A stretch of 64,000 nt of DNA from Desulfosudis oleivorans Hxd3. Its GTDB lineage: Bacteria > Desulfobacterota > Desulfobacteria > Desulfobacterales > Desulfosudaceae. A model generated the notes under the pieces. The model saw nothing but the letters and a program-made list of their open reading frames with translations. It was not told where the DNA came from and did not search any database. Positions 1 to 7,980 of the stretch are shown here, in pieces. Numbering within the stretch: the stretch's first letter is position 1; each line of letters starts with the position of its first letter. A program made the position numbers and the translations under genes. The stretch lies in NCBI RefSeq assembly GCF_000018405.1, contig NC_009943.1, forward strand, positions 1,181,001-1,245,000, read 5' to 3'.

Positions 1-37
1 GTATCAAGACATGGTGAGTATGTTGTAATTCAGATGT

Positions 38-81
38 GCCGCCGGCCCGGGTCTTATGATACATGCGGGCCGGCGGCTTTT
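38..81 (+). terminator. strong intrinsic terminator of an upstream gene
   Basis: A perfect 12-base-pair GC-only stem is formed by bases 38-49 (GCCGCCGGCCCG) and 66-77 (CGGGCCGGCGGC), with a 16-base loop and then TTTT at 78-81. The T run is on the plus-strand 3' side, and there is no A run on the other side, so it should stop plus-strand transcription from a gene that ends at or before base 28. Confidence 0.8.
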
Positions 82-274
82 ATCCCGCCGCGTTTCCTCC
101 ACACCCTTTACTTCTCCATCCCGTTTTGCTGATCCACCAATTTCATGGTGATGCAGGTATTTTCCTTTCTGGAAGAGCGGACAGAGCCGGTCATCCGCGT
201 GGTTTTGCGGATAACACAACCGGGAAATGTTTGGGTTTTCGGCAGCCGTATTGTGTGCGGGACACTGTTTTGGG

Positions 275-303
275 TTGACATCGGGGAGCCCAGCCGGTAT
301 GAA
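275..303 (+). promoter_or_regulatory. sigma70-type promoter for the CoA hydrolase/transferase gene
   Basis: TTGACA (275-280), a 17-base spacer, then TATGAA (298-303, four of six matches to TATAAT). Transcription would start near 310, leaving a short leader with the ribosome binding site CAGGAG (325-330) just before the ATG at 331. Confidence 0.6.
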
Positions 304-330
304 CCCTCTTTTTATAAGTACTGACAGGAG

Positions 331-2532
331 ATGAATGTGAACAGCCGAAAGACCGTTTTTATCGAGGATATGAAAGCGTGCGTGGATTATACGATCGCCA
401 CCCTGGGCAAAAAGATCGTGCTGGCCATGCCCCTGGCCCTGGGCAAGTCCCATGCCTTTGCCAATGAAATGTACCGCCGGGCCAAGGCGGACCCGGAGAT
501 GCAGCTGCTGATGGCAACTGCCCTTTCCCTGGAAAAGCCCACTGCGTCCAGTGAGCTGGAACGGCGCATGCTGGAGCCCATCGTGGACCGCATCTGGAAG
601 GGGGTTCCGGATTTTGAATACATGCTGGACCTGCGGGCCGGCCGCATGCCGGCCAATGTCACGCTCAAGGAGTTTTATTTCCGGGCCGGTTCTTTCAATC
701 ACGTGGCTTCGGCCCAGCAGAACCACTACAGTTCCAACTATACCCATGTGGCCAGGGACATGATGAACGAGGTGCTGGAGGACAAATCGGACTGGGGGTT
801 TGTCTTCTGTCAATTGGCGGCCAAGCAGGTCATCGATGGCAAGACCTGGTACAGCGACAGCTGCAATGCCGACCTGAACCTGGATCTAAAGCGACTGCTT
901 CCTATGGGAAGGGAACTGGGAATTCAGGGGCTGCACATCGCCCAGGTAAACAGCAATCTGCCCTTCATGTACGGAGACGCGGTCAGCGACGAGACTTTTT
1001 TTGATGTGATCGTGGACAACGAGGCATATGACGCACCCCTGTTCAGCGTTCCAAAGGAGCCGGTCATCGTGGCGGAACACATGATCGGCCTGCATGTGAG
1101 TACCCTGATCAAGGACGGCGGCACCCTTCAGGTGGGGATCGGCTCCCTGGGGGACGCCATTTCCAATGCCCTGCTCATGAGGCATCATCACCCGGAAGAC
1201 TACCGCAGCGTCATTGCCGACCTGGAGGTGATGGAGCGTTACGGCGCCCTGGTCGACCGGGTGGGCGGCCTGGACCCTTTTGAAAAAGGGCTTTACGGCT
1301 CCACCGAGATGCTGGTGGGGGTGTTTCTCGATCTTTACGACGGCGGTATCCTGAAGCGAAAGGTCTACGCGGACCCGATTATTCAGCGGCACATCAATGA
1401 CGGCCTGCTTTCAGAAACCATCACGCCGAAGGCGGCCGCGTGTATTCTTGAGGCCGAAGAGCTCAATCCCGTCATTGGTGAAAAAACCTTTGCCGGTCTT
1501 CAGCAGTGCGGGTTTTTCAAAAGCCACCTGCGGTATGAAAATTTCGGCATCTGGGATAATGAAACCTGGTATGCCGCCGACCTGCGGGACGATGACAACC
1601 GGCAGGCCATACTGGACCACTGCATCGGGGACCGGCTGACAAACGGCATCATCTGTCATGGGTCATTTTTTATCGGGGCCAACCGGTTCTACGCGTATCT
1701 GCGTCGCATGAGCGAGGAAGAACGGAAGCAGTTCATCATGACCGGCGTGGCCTATGTGAACCAGCTTTACGGCGATGAGACCATTAAACGGCTTCAGCGT
1801 AAGGACGGCCGTTTTATCAATGCCGGCATGAAGGTCACCCTGATGGGCCACGTGGCATCGGATGCTCTTGAGAACGGTACCGTGATCAGCGGCGTGGGCG
1901 GACAGTACAATTTTGTATCCATGGCCCATGCGCTGGAAGATGCCCGTTCCATTCTCATGGTGCGGAGCACCAAGGATCTGGCCCATGGCGTGGACTCCAA
2001 CGTGGTGTTCAACTACGGCCACACCACCATCCCGAGGCACCTGAAGGATATCGTGGTCACCGAGTACGGTATCGCCGATCTGCGGGGCAAGGTGGATAGT
2101 CAGGTGGTTAAGTGCCTGCTGAATATCGCTGATTCCCGGTTTCAGCCCGAGCTGCTGGAAAAGGCAAAAAAGGCGGGAAAGGTGGCCTCGGATTACCAGA
2201 TTCCCGCGTGCTACCGGAACAACTACCCGGAAGCCCTGGCCGAGAAACTGGCGACTTACAAGGCAAAGGGGTTTTTCAAAATCTTCCCGGCCGGGACCGA
2301 ATTTACCGACGAAGAGATCGTGCTGGGCCGGGCGTTGCGGGGGTTCAAGGCAAAGGCTGCCGCAAGCCGGGTTGGCGCGGCGGCCGGTGTCGTCTCGTCC
2401 TTTTTCAGGCCGGTTCCGGAGCAGGCGCTCCCTTATCTGAAGCGCATCGGTCTTGACGCGCCGGAAACTTTCAGGGATCGGCTGCTGCAGAAGGTGGTGC
2501 TGTGCGCCCTGGCCGATGATGGGGCGTTGTAA
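331..2532 (+). CDS. acetyl-CoA hydrolase/transferase family protein
   Basis: A 733-residue cytoplasmic protein of the acetyl-CoA hydrolase / CoA-transferase (Cat1-like) family. These enzymes move CoA between acyl groups through a glutamyl-CoA intermediate, or hydrolyse acetyl-CoA. The N-terminal third holds a glycine-rich CoA-binding loop (TLQVGIGSLGDAISNAL). The C-terminal half has the family block GVGGQYNFV, the HTTIPRH segment and VTEYGIADLRG. It is longer than the usual 430-550 residues, because an extra segment lies between the two halves. The ATG at 331 directly follows CAGGAG and is preceded by a good promoter, so it is probably transcribed alone. The acyl substrate cannot be told from sequence. 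The family call is firm; hydrolase versus transferase is open. Confidence 0.85.
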   Translation: MNVNSRKTVFIEDMKACVDYTIATLGKKIVLAMPLALGKSHAFANEMYRRAKADPEMQLLMATALSLEKPTASSELERRMLEPIVDRIWKGVPDFEYMLDLRAGRMPANVTLKEFYFRAGSFNHVASAQQNHYSSNYTHVARDMMNEVLEDKSDWGFVFCQLAAKQVIDGKTWYSDSCNADLNLDLKRLLPMGRELGIQGLHIAQVNSNLPFMYGDAVSDETFFDVIVDNEAYDAPLFSVPKEPVIVAEHMIGLHVSTLIKDGGTLQVGIGSLGDAISNALLMRHHHPEDYRSVIADLEVMERYGALVDRVGGLDPFEKGLYGSTEMLVGVFLDLYDGGILKRKVYADPIIQRHINDGLLSETITPKAAACILEAEELNPVIGEKTFAGLQQCGFFKSHLRYENFGIWDNETWYAADLRDDDNRQAILDHCIGDRLTNGIICHGSFFIGANRFYAYLRRMSEEERKQFIMTGVAYVNQLYGDETIKRLQRKDGRFINAGMKVTLMGHVASDALENGTVISGVGGQYNFVSMAHALEDARSILMVRSTKDLAHGVDSNVVFNYGHTTIPRHLKDIVVTEYGIADLRGKVDSQVVKCLLNIADSRFQPELLEKAKKAGKVASDYQIPACYRNNYPEALAEKLATYKAKGFFKIFPAGTEFTDEEIVLGRALRGFKAKAAASRVGAAAGVVSSFFRPVPEQALPYLKRIGLDAPETFRDRLLQKVVLCALADDGAL

Positions 2533-2537
2533 CCGGT

Positions 2538-2876
2538 TTATATGAAATTGACCTGGGCCACGGTTTCCCGCTGCTGAATGATTTTTTGAATTTTCGCCTG
2601 ATCCGCCGCCGCTGTCACCGGACGAACAGCGGATACAGGTTTCCCACCGGCATCCGCCCGGTAGTGCCACTGGTCGAGAAAACCCTGTACCATGGCATAG
2701 GTCAACCCACCAAACCCGCAGCAGGTGGTGTCAAACAGTGCCTCTGCCACCAGGTAAAGAACCTCCCGGCCGTCAACGGCCAGCCGCACCTCTTTTCGAA
2801 TGGTGTAGTGCCCGCCGATGGCGGTGATTTCCCTGTTCAACTCCAGGTGGGTGTAGTCATGCGTGTCGTGGTTCAC
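2538..2876 (-). CDS. small conserved-looking protein of unknown function
   Basis: A 112-residue soluble protein that I do not recognise. I chose the GTG at 2876 because AGAGAGGG lies about nine bases before it; the longer frame starts at GTG 2912 with no clear ribosome site. The middle contains a Cys-Cys motif (FDTTCCGFGGLTYAMVQGF) and the C-terminal third is polar and helical. The 3' end lies only 5 bases from the end of the convergent CoA-transferase gene. The coding frame, ribosome site and compact fit make it likely to be real. No function is suggested by its neighbours. Confidence 0.6.
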   Translation of the reverse strand: MNHDTHDYTHLELNREITAIGGHYTIRKEVRLAVDGREVLYLVAEALFDTTCCGFGGLTYAMVQGFLDQWHYRADAGGKPVSAVRPVTAAADQAKIQKIIQQRETVAQVNFI

Positions 2877-3082
2877 TGGATTTGGCCCTCTCTGTTCAGT
2901 ACAATTAAACACCCCTGTATTTTTACGAATCTATTTTAAAAAGCAAGGATTTTCAGTACGACTCGTATGGCGGGTTTTTTATGGGAGCAGGTGGCCGCCG
3001 GCCATGCCTGTTGTCTTATTTGCCATCTCCTGCTAAAGGTGAATCTGAAGATCAGGGACGCTTTAATAAAAGGAGAACAGAA

Positions 3083-4243
3083 ATGGCATACATTGACCGA
3101 TGTGACTGGAGCCGATGCACCGAGTGCGGACAGTGCCTGATGCAGTGCCCGGTGCTGGAAATGGACAAGCCGGCCGCGGTGAGTGCGATCCGCAACCTGA
3201 TTTCCGGCGCGCCTGCGCCTGATGTGTTTGAAAAGTGCACCTTCTGTTTCAACTGCAACCGGTACTGCCCGGTGGAGGGACTGCGACCCCACGAGCTGAT
3301 TCTGCAGCGGGCACTGGAGCACCGGGGAAAGGTGCCGGGTATTCTGAAATACCTGGCCAACGGGCGGGGCCGGACCAACCTGTTTTCCGATATGTATGAA
3401 AAGTTCACTGCCGAAGAAAAACAGATTCTTGAAAAATGGTCTGTGGTTCCCGAACAAAAAGAGATCCTGTGGATCGGGTGCATGGGCAAGCTCAGCTGCC
3501 GGGACATCGAGCACTCCACGGTGCTCGCGCCCCTGGCCAAGTTCGGCCCGCCTGACCTGTGCTGCGGTGAGCTGGCCTACCGGCTCTGCTCCTGGGAGAT
3601 GTATGAGCAGACCGCCCAGCGCACCCTTGAAGTCTTTTCAAAGCTCAACATCGACCGCATGGTCTGCTACTGCGGCTCCTGCTACAACTATTTTTCCAGT
3701 ATTCTTCCCAAAGTTTATGGCGTAACCCTGCCTTTTAAAATTATCTCCATGTACCAGTGGCTGTGGGAGCGGTTTGAAAAGGGGGAGCTGCGGGTGACCG
3801 CGCCCCGTGCCTTTACAGCCGCCATCCATGAATCGTGTTATGTCACCGAGCTGGAAGACGATTTTGCCGACTGCTTGAGACGGCTTTATCACACGGCCGG
3901 TGTGGAGACCGTGGAGCTGGCCCATCACGGTGACTGCAACCTGTCCTGCGGAGCGGTGAGTGCCGTACGCAGCCTCAATGTGTTATCCAGCATTTTTAAG
4001 GAGCAGCGCAGAAAATACGGTGAGGTGTCGGATGCAGGGGCCTCCCAGATCGCGGTCAACTGCCCGGGCTGTTACGTGACCTTAAGCTTTTCCAACTGGC
4101 TGTTCGGCAAGAAACTGCGGTACATGCCCGACGAACTGCTGGCCGCTTTCGGTGACACCATCACCACGCCCCTGGGAAAGCGGATGCCCATGATCATGAC
4201 CACCGCGGCCCGGCGGTTTCCCGGGCTGATGTTTTCCCGGTAA
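3083..4243 (+). CDS. (Fe-S)-binding protein with CCG domains, HdrD/GlpC-like
   Basis: A 386-residue iron-sulfur protein. The ATG at 3083 follows AAAGGAGAAC, so the in-frame extension back to 2981 is not used. Two ferredoxin-type clusters lie near the N-terminus: CTECGQCLMQCP at about residues 11-22 and CTFCFNCNRYCP about 40 residues later. The rest resembles the cysteine-rich CCG domains of heterodisulfide reductase HdrD and GlpC, with LCCGELAYRLCSW, CYCGSC, CNLSCGAVSA and a final NCPGCYVTLSF. Such proteins pass electrons between redox partners, often quinones, disulfides or flavoproteins. It is followed after about 215 bases by a MetV-like gene on the same strand, which hints at a role in C1 or acetyl-CoA pathway electron transfer. 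The specific partner is unknown. Confidence 0.8.
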   Translation: MAYIDRCDWSRCTECGQCLMQCPVLEMDKPAAVSAIRNLISGAPAPDVFEKCTFCFNCNRYCPVEGLRPHELILQRALEHRGKVPGILKYLANGRGRTNLFSDMYEKFTAEEKQILEKWSVVPEQKEILWIGCMGKLSCRDIEHSTVLAPLAKFGPPDLCCGELAYRLCSWEMYEQTAQRTLEVFSKLNIDRMVCYCGSCYNYFSSILPKVYGVTLPFKIISMYQWLWERFEKGELRVTAPRAFTAAIHESCYVTELEDDFADCLRRLYHTAGVETVELAHHGDCNLSCGAVSAVRSLNVLSSIFKEQRRKYGEVSDAGASQIAVNCPGCYVTLSFSNWLFGKKLRYMPDELLAAFGDTITTPLGKRMPMIMTTAARRFPGLMFSR

Positions 4244-4329
4244 GCCGGGCGGGTACAGTTGTTGGATCGCCCGGATATGTCACGAGTCGATTGGGCCGTT
4301 TTTAAAGAGTTGGTGTGGTCTGGGGTTTT

Positions 4330-4418
4330 GAGGGTTCAAGGATTCAAGGGAAGGTATTTGTGATGTTGTCGAAGGGCGTGGACAGAGACTCCTGGCACTT
4401 GAGAACCTCGAACCCTTC
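4330..4418. repeat. imperfect inverted repeat built on TTCAAGG units
   Basis: The left arm 4330-4350 (GAGGGTTCAAGG, then ATTCAAGGG) and the right arm 4399-4418 (CTTGAGAACC, then TCGAACCCTT) are imperfect reverse complements sharing GGGTTC-N-AGG-N-TTC. They are separated by about 50 bases with no gene. It has no T run and so is not an ordinary terminator. The same unit reappears near 31655-31680 inside another intergenic repeat cluster. Confidence 0.5.
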
Positions 4419-4458
4419 ATTTGCAAATCAACTGAATTTCAAGAGAGGGAGATAGGCG

Positions 4459-5193
4459 GTGCTGGTATCGGCCTGGAAATCATCTGAAGAGATAGAACAC
4501 TCCCTTGAAGGGAAACAGAACATCGCGGTGTTTTCGTGCAATGTGTGCGCCAACCTGAACGGCACCGGCGGTGCCCGGGGCCTGCGCAGGATGACGGCCC
4601 TTCTCAGGCAGTGGAAAAAACGCGTGGTGGTGGCCAAAACCGTGAACGTCTGCTGTTCCGAGGAGATCCTGCGACAGTACATTAATATATATATCCGGCC
4701 CCGGCGGGAAGTGTGCGACGCCCTGGTGATGCTCTCCTGCGCCGGTGGTGTCAAGTGCGCGTTTTTGTGCGATCCGGGCGTACCCGTGATCGCGGCCACG
4801 GATTCTTTGGGCAGCGGCGTTATCTCCACCAGCCGGCCCTTTTATGATGTGGGCATCTGTTCCTCCTGCGACCATTGCGTGCTTACCTGGACGGCCGGCA
4901 TCTGCCCGGTGTCCGGCTGCCCGGCAAAAAAGAAGTACGGGCCGTGTAAAAAGGCGCCGGAACAGGCCGGTCCGTGCGTGGTTGACACCTCACGGCCGTG
5001 CGTGTGGCGGGAGATTGAAAAGGTGGCGGACATGGCGGCTCTGGCCCGGCTCGCGGACATTCACGGGCAAAAAGATTACACCCGTCTGCCGTCGGCAGCG
5101 GCAAAACCCACGCCCCCTTGGCTTCGCCGCTGCTCGGGCCGGTTCATGGCCCGCATCCCCGGCCTTTCCCGGTTGGTGGACATGGTGCGGTAG
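4459..5193 (+). CDS. MetV-like protein (methylenetetrahydrofolate reductase C-terminal domain family)
   Basis: A 244-residue cysteine-rich protein. The GTG at 4459 is chosen because GAGAGGGAG lies just upstream. The first part has a Rossmann-like segment with conserved cysteines (FSCNVCANLNGTGG, VCCSEE, LSCAGGVKCAF). The second part has the zinc or iron-sulfur motif CSSCDHCVLTWTAGICPVSGC with GPC about ten residues on, typical of the MetV / MTHFR-C family. MetV normally partners MetF methylenetetrahydrofolate reductase in the Wood-Ljungdahl pathway, often along with HdrABC proteins. No metF is adjacent; the nearest upstream gene is an HdrD-like iron-sulfur protein. It may bind a distant MetF or serve another flavoprotein. 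Confidence 0.75.
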   Translation: MLVSAWKSSEEIEHSLEGKQNIAVFSCNVCANLNGTGGARGLRRMTALLRQWKKRVVVAKTVNVCCSEEILRQYINIYIRPRREVCDALVMLSCAGGVKCAFLCDPGVPVIAATDSLGSGVISTSRPFYDVGICSSCDHCVLTWTAGICPVSGCPAKKKYGPCKKAPEQAGPCVVDTSRPCVWREIEKVADMAALARLADIHGQKDYTRLPSAAAKPTPPWLRRCSGRFMARIPGLSRLVDMVR

Positions 5194-5495
5194 GCCGGTC
5201 TTTTGGCTCCCTCAGTTAAATGATCCCCATAACAGCCCTGCAGATCCCCACAAATTTTTTGTGTTTTCCCCTTTGAATTGTGTCAAAGGTTTTAATAGTT
5301 ATTACAATATATAATCCATATTTACCGCATTCCAGTCAAAGCCCTGTAACATTTTCAAATAAATATCTTAAGACTTGACAATTACTATACGGTGTTTTAA
5401 TATCTGACCGTTCTTTTTAAGGCTGTCTATTGAGTCCATTGAAAATCAATGGAGACTTTTGGCTTCAACAATTAAACTTAAAAAGGAGGTTCAGG
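5194..5495. other. 302-base intergenic region, AT-rich, with one promoter
   Basis: No gene is seen here. The stretch from about 5210 to 5420 is clearly richer in A and T than its surroundings. It contains the near-consensus promoter at 5375-5403 and the untranslated leader of the helix-hairpin-helix gene, which ends in the strong ribosome site AAAAGGAGG (5481-5489). The leader is about 85 bases long. I could not match it to a known riboswitch. Confidence 0.5.
5375..5403 (+). promoter_or_regulatory. sigma70-type promoter of the helix-hairpin-helix gene
   Basis: TTGACA (5375-5380), a 17-base spacer and TAATAT (5398-5403) in an AT-rich setting. The -35 is perfect and the spacing optimal. Transcription would begin near 5410 and give an 80-90 base leader before the ATG at 5496. 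Confidence 0.65.
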
Positions 5496-5840
5496 ATGAG
5501 ACGGCAAAAACTGACAGTTCTGGTGATGAGTGTGATCGCAATTGCAATGCTGGTCATGTCCGGAACCGCCCTGGCCGAAGAAGCGAACAAGGGCATGCAG
5601 GGCGGAAAAGATGTGGTGGCCAAGGCGGCAGGGCAACTGGTCAATATTAATACCGCCTCTGTTGATGAACTGACAGCCCTGACCGGTGTTGGCAAAGAGA
5701 TTGCCCAGCGTATTATTGAGTATCGTGAGGCCAACGGCGCTTTTAAGAGTGTGGAGCAGTTGCAGAACGTCAAGGGGATCGGCGCCAAGATACTTGAGAA
5801 GAACCGGAGCCGGATAACCGTGGGCGAGGTTGCCAAGTAG
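5496..5840 (+). CDS. exported helix-hairpin-helix (ComEA-like) protein
   Basis: A 114-residue protein with a cleavable signal peptide (hydrophobic residues about 7-25, cleavage after GTALA). A single ComEA-type double helix-hairpin-helix domain follows at about residues 45-110 (NINTASVDELTALTGVGKEIA, then NVKGIGAKILEK). These domains bind DNA backbone non-specifically. In ComEA they sit at the outer face of the membrane and capture DNA for uptake, while many free-standing exported versions have no proven role. The ATG is set by AAAAGGAGG eight bases upstream. It is flanked by its own promoter and terminator, so it is a monocistronic unit and probably well expressed. There is no membrane anchor after the signal peptide, unlike classical ComEA. 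Confidence 0.85.
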   Translation: MRRQKLTVLVMSVIAIAMLVMSGTALAEEANKGMQGGKDVVAKAAGQLVNINTASVDELTALTGVGKEIAQRIIEYREANGAFKSVEQLQNVKGIGAKILEKNRSRITVGEVAK

Positions 5841-5876
5841 CCGCAGTTCTTCTCCCCTTAAGTTTTTAACGATTGC

Positions 5877-5920
5877 AAGGCTCGAAGCGGTGTTTTACAA
5901 TACCGTCTCGAGCCTTTTGC
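5877..5920 (+). terminator. intrinsic terminator after the helix-hairpin-helix gene
   Basis: Outer stem AAGGCTCGA (5877-5885) pairs with TCGAGCCTT (5908-5916). After a 2+2 internal loop, CGGT (5888-5891) pairs with ACCG (5902-5905). The 3' arm ends in TTTT (5915-5918). It lies 36 bases after the stop codon. Confidence 0.75.
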
Positions 5921-5966
5921 ATGATGGGTCGGTTTTTATTCAGTGTCGCACAAAGACAGGCGGTCT

Positions 5967-7874
5967 ATGAAAAAGCTTTATTTTTCCAAGAACGTGGTGA
6001 TCGTGGTGGTGGTGGACGCGCTGCTTTTTTGTTGCGCTTTCTACCTTGCCTACCTGCTGCGTTTTGATTTTCACATTCCCCGATTTTATCGGGTCCCGTT
6101 TCAGCAGGTCCTTCCCCTGGTAATCCTGCTGAAGCTGGCCTCTTTTTACTGGTTCGACCTTTACCGGGGCATGTGGCGTTACACCAGCCTTTCCGACCTT
6201 TTTAACATCGTTAAAGCCGCTTTGATAACCAACCTGGTGATTGTGGGGGGGCTGCTGTTTTTCAATCGGTTCCAGGGATTTCCCCGTTCGGTTTTCCTCA
6301 TCGACGCGCTGCTTACCATTCTGACTGTTTCCGGGTTTCGCATCCTGATCCGTATCTATTTCGAGCACGCCGCAGGCGACAAGATGAGCCAGGTGGTGAA
6401 GAAAGCCTTTTCCCAGGTCTTTTCAAAAACTGACGGCCACACCCGTCGCGTGATCATTCTGGGCGCCGGGGACTGCGGGGAAAAGATATATCGGGAGATC
6501 GCCCATAATCCTTCCCTGGGTTTTCAGGTGGTGGGATTCCTTGATGACAACCCGGTAAAGGTGGGTAAAAAAATCCATGGCCTGCCCGTGCTGGGAGAAA
6601 TTGCCGGGGTGTCCAAGTTTGTGGCCCGCCTGTCCATTGATGAACTGATCATTGCCATTCCTACGGCCACACCGGAACAAATGCGCACCATCGTGGCGCT
6701 TTGCGAGAAGAGCGGCATTCCTTATAAAACCGTTCCGGGTTTTAGCGAACTGTTAAACGGTACGCCATCTGTCGCAGCCCTGCGCAAGGTGGCCTATCGG
6801 GATTTGTTGGGCCGTGAGGTGGTGCGACTGGATAAGGAGGGTATCGGCGCCTACCTGGCGGGAAAAACCGTTCTGGTCACCGGCGCCGGCGGTTCTATCG
6901 GTTCGGAGTTGTGTCGCCAGATACTTGAGTTTTCTCCCGGACGGATTGTGCTGTTTGATCGGTCCGAAACGGCACTTTATGAGATCGACCTGGAACTCAA
7001 GGGGCAGCGCCGCGACACCGGGCTTCGTATTTCCCCGGTGCTGGGTGATATTCAGGACCAGCGCCAGCTTGAACACCTGTTTCAACTGACAGCCCCCCAT
7101 GTCGTGTTTCACGCGGCCGCTTATAAGCATGTCCCCATGCTGGAAGCACACCCCTGGAAGGCGGTAAAAAACAATATTATCGGTACACGGAACCTGGTGG
7201 AACTTTCCAAACGATTTGCCGTGGAACGATTCGTGCTGGTCTCAACGGACAAGGCCGTGCGGCCCGCCAATGTGATGGGGGCCTCCAAGCGGGTGGCTGA
7301 ACTGCTGCTTCAGTGCGGTAACGGAGGTGCCCCCTGCACCACGCAGTTCATGATCGTCCGGTTCGGAAACGTTCTGGGCAGCGCCGGCAGCGTGATTCCC
7401 CTGTTCCAAAAACAGATTGGAAAAGGCGGCCCGGTCACCGTGACCCATCCGGAGGTGACCCGTTTTTTTATGACCGTTTCCGAGGCGTGCCAACTGATTC
7501 TTCAGGCCGGCGCCATTGGCAACACGGGCCGGGGCAGGGCAGAAGTGTTTGTCCTCAAGATGGGAACGCCGGTTAAAATAGTGGACATGGCCCGGGACCT
7601 GATCCGTCTGTCCGGCCTGGAGCCGGACAAAGACATTTCCATCGAATTTGTCGGGCTTCGGCCCGGGGAAAAGCTGTATGAAGAACTGATCGTTGAAGGT
7701 GAAGGTGTGGTCCCCACCGAGCACGAGAAAATAATGGTGCTGCGAGGAGCCGAGGCCCACGCCGCCGTTCTCAATGGTGCCATTGAAGAACTGGAGCGGT
7801 CTGCTGAACTCCAGGATGGGGGCGCGATAAGGGTCTGGCTGAAAAAAATCGTCCCCGAATATGAACCCGCTTAA
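5967..7874 (+). CDS. membrane-bound nucleotide-sugar 4,6-dehydratase, CapD/WbpM/PglF type
   Basis: A polysaccharide biosynthesis protein of about 635 residues. The ATG at 5967 is preferred over the GTG at 5943, which has no ribosome site. The N-terminus has about four transmembrane helices (VVIVVVVDALLFCCAFYLAYL and following). Next comes a CoA-binding-like Rossmann domain (VIILGAGDCGEKI). A short-chain dehydrogenase domain starts near residue 300 with GAGGSIGSELCRQ. The active-site region STDKAVRPANVMGASKR has Met where most epimerases have Tyr, as in WbpM and PglF. Those enzymes convert UDP-GlcNAc to UDP-4-keto-6-deoxy-hexosamine for O-antigen, capsule or glycoprotein glycans. It heads the sugar block with rmlBAC 106 bases downstream. 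The family is certain and the exact sugar is not. Confidence 0.9.
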   Translation: MKKLYFSKNVVIVVVVDALLFCCAFYLAYLLRFDFHIPRFYRVPFQQVLPLVILLKLASFYWFDLYRGMWRYTSLSDLFNIVKAALITNLVIVGGLLFFNRFQGFPRSVFLIDALLTILTVSGFRILIRIYFEHAAGDKMSQVVKKAFSQVFSKTDGHTRRVIILGAGDCGEKIYREIAHNPSLGFQVVGFLDDNPVKVGKKIHGLPVLGEIAGVSKFVARLSIDELIIAIPTATPEQMRTIVALCEKSGIPYKTVPGFSELLNGTPSVAALRKVAYRDLLGREVVRLDKEGIGAYLAGKTVLVTGAGGSIGSELCRQILEFSPGRIVLFDRSETALYEIDLELKGQRRDTGLRISPVLGDIQDQRQLEHLFQLTAPHVVFHAAAYKHVPMLEAHPWKAVKNNIIGTRNLVELSKRFAVERFVLVSTDKAVRPANVMGASKRVAELLLQCGNGGAPCTTQFMIVRFGNVLGSAGSVIPLFQKQIGKGGPVTVTHPEVTRFFMTVSEACQLILQAGAIGNTGRGRAEVFVLKMGTPVKIVDMARDLIRLSGLEPDKDISIEFVGLRPGEKLYEELIVEGEGVVPTEHEKIMVLRGAEAHAAVLNGAIEELERSAELQDGGAIRVWLKKIVPEYEPA

Positions 7875-7980
7875 AAACAGTACCGGTATCGGCTCCTGAC
7901 GTAATTACAGGCCGGAATATAAATGTTTGCGGCCGGTGACGGGTGGCCCCCTGTATATGGAATAAGGAAAACGGTCAACG

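Larger units (their letters stand above)
1..330. other. gene-free leader region before the first gene
   Basis: I see no convincing gene in this stretch. Bases 2-28 read as the tail of an open frame (ending ...DMVSML then TAA) and could be the last codons of a gene lying upstream of the window, but this is too short to call. It is followed at once by the hairpin terminator at 38-81, which fits a gene end. Bases 82-270 hold nothing I recognise. A promoter-like pair sits at 275-303, just ahead of the gene at 331. Confidence 0.5.

Noticed and set aside
63-278. A 71-codon plus-strand frame before the first gene
   Set aside because: No ribosome site and a composition (Pro, His, Leu rich) typical of random GC-rich frames; it starts within the terminator stem-loop.
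4-813. A 269-codon minus-strand frame across the start of the CoA-transferase gene
   Set aside because: It is the antisense shadow of a clearly coding plus-strand gene, has no recognisable protein and no ribosome site.
1663-2670. A 335-codon minus-strand frame
   Set aside because: It lies almost wholly antisense to the CoA-transferase gene; the translated sequence is His/Gly/Gln-rich noise with no domain.
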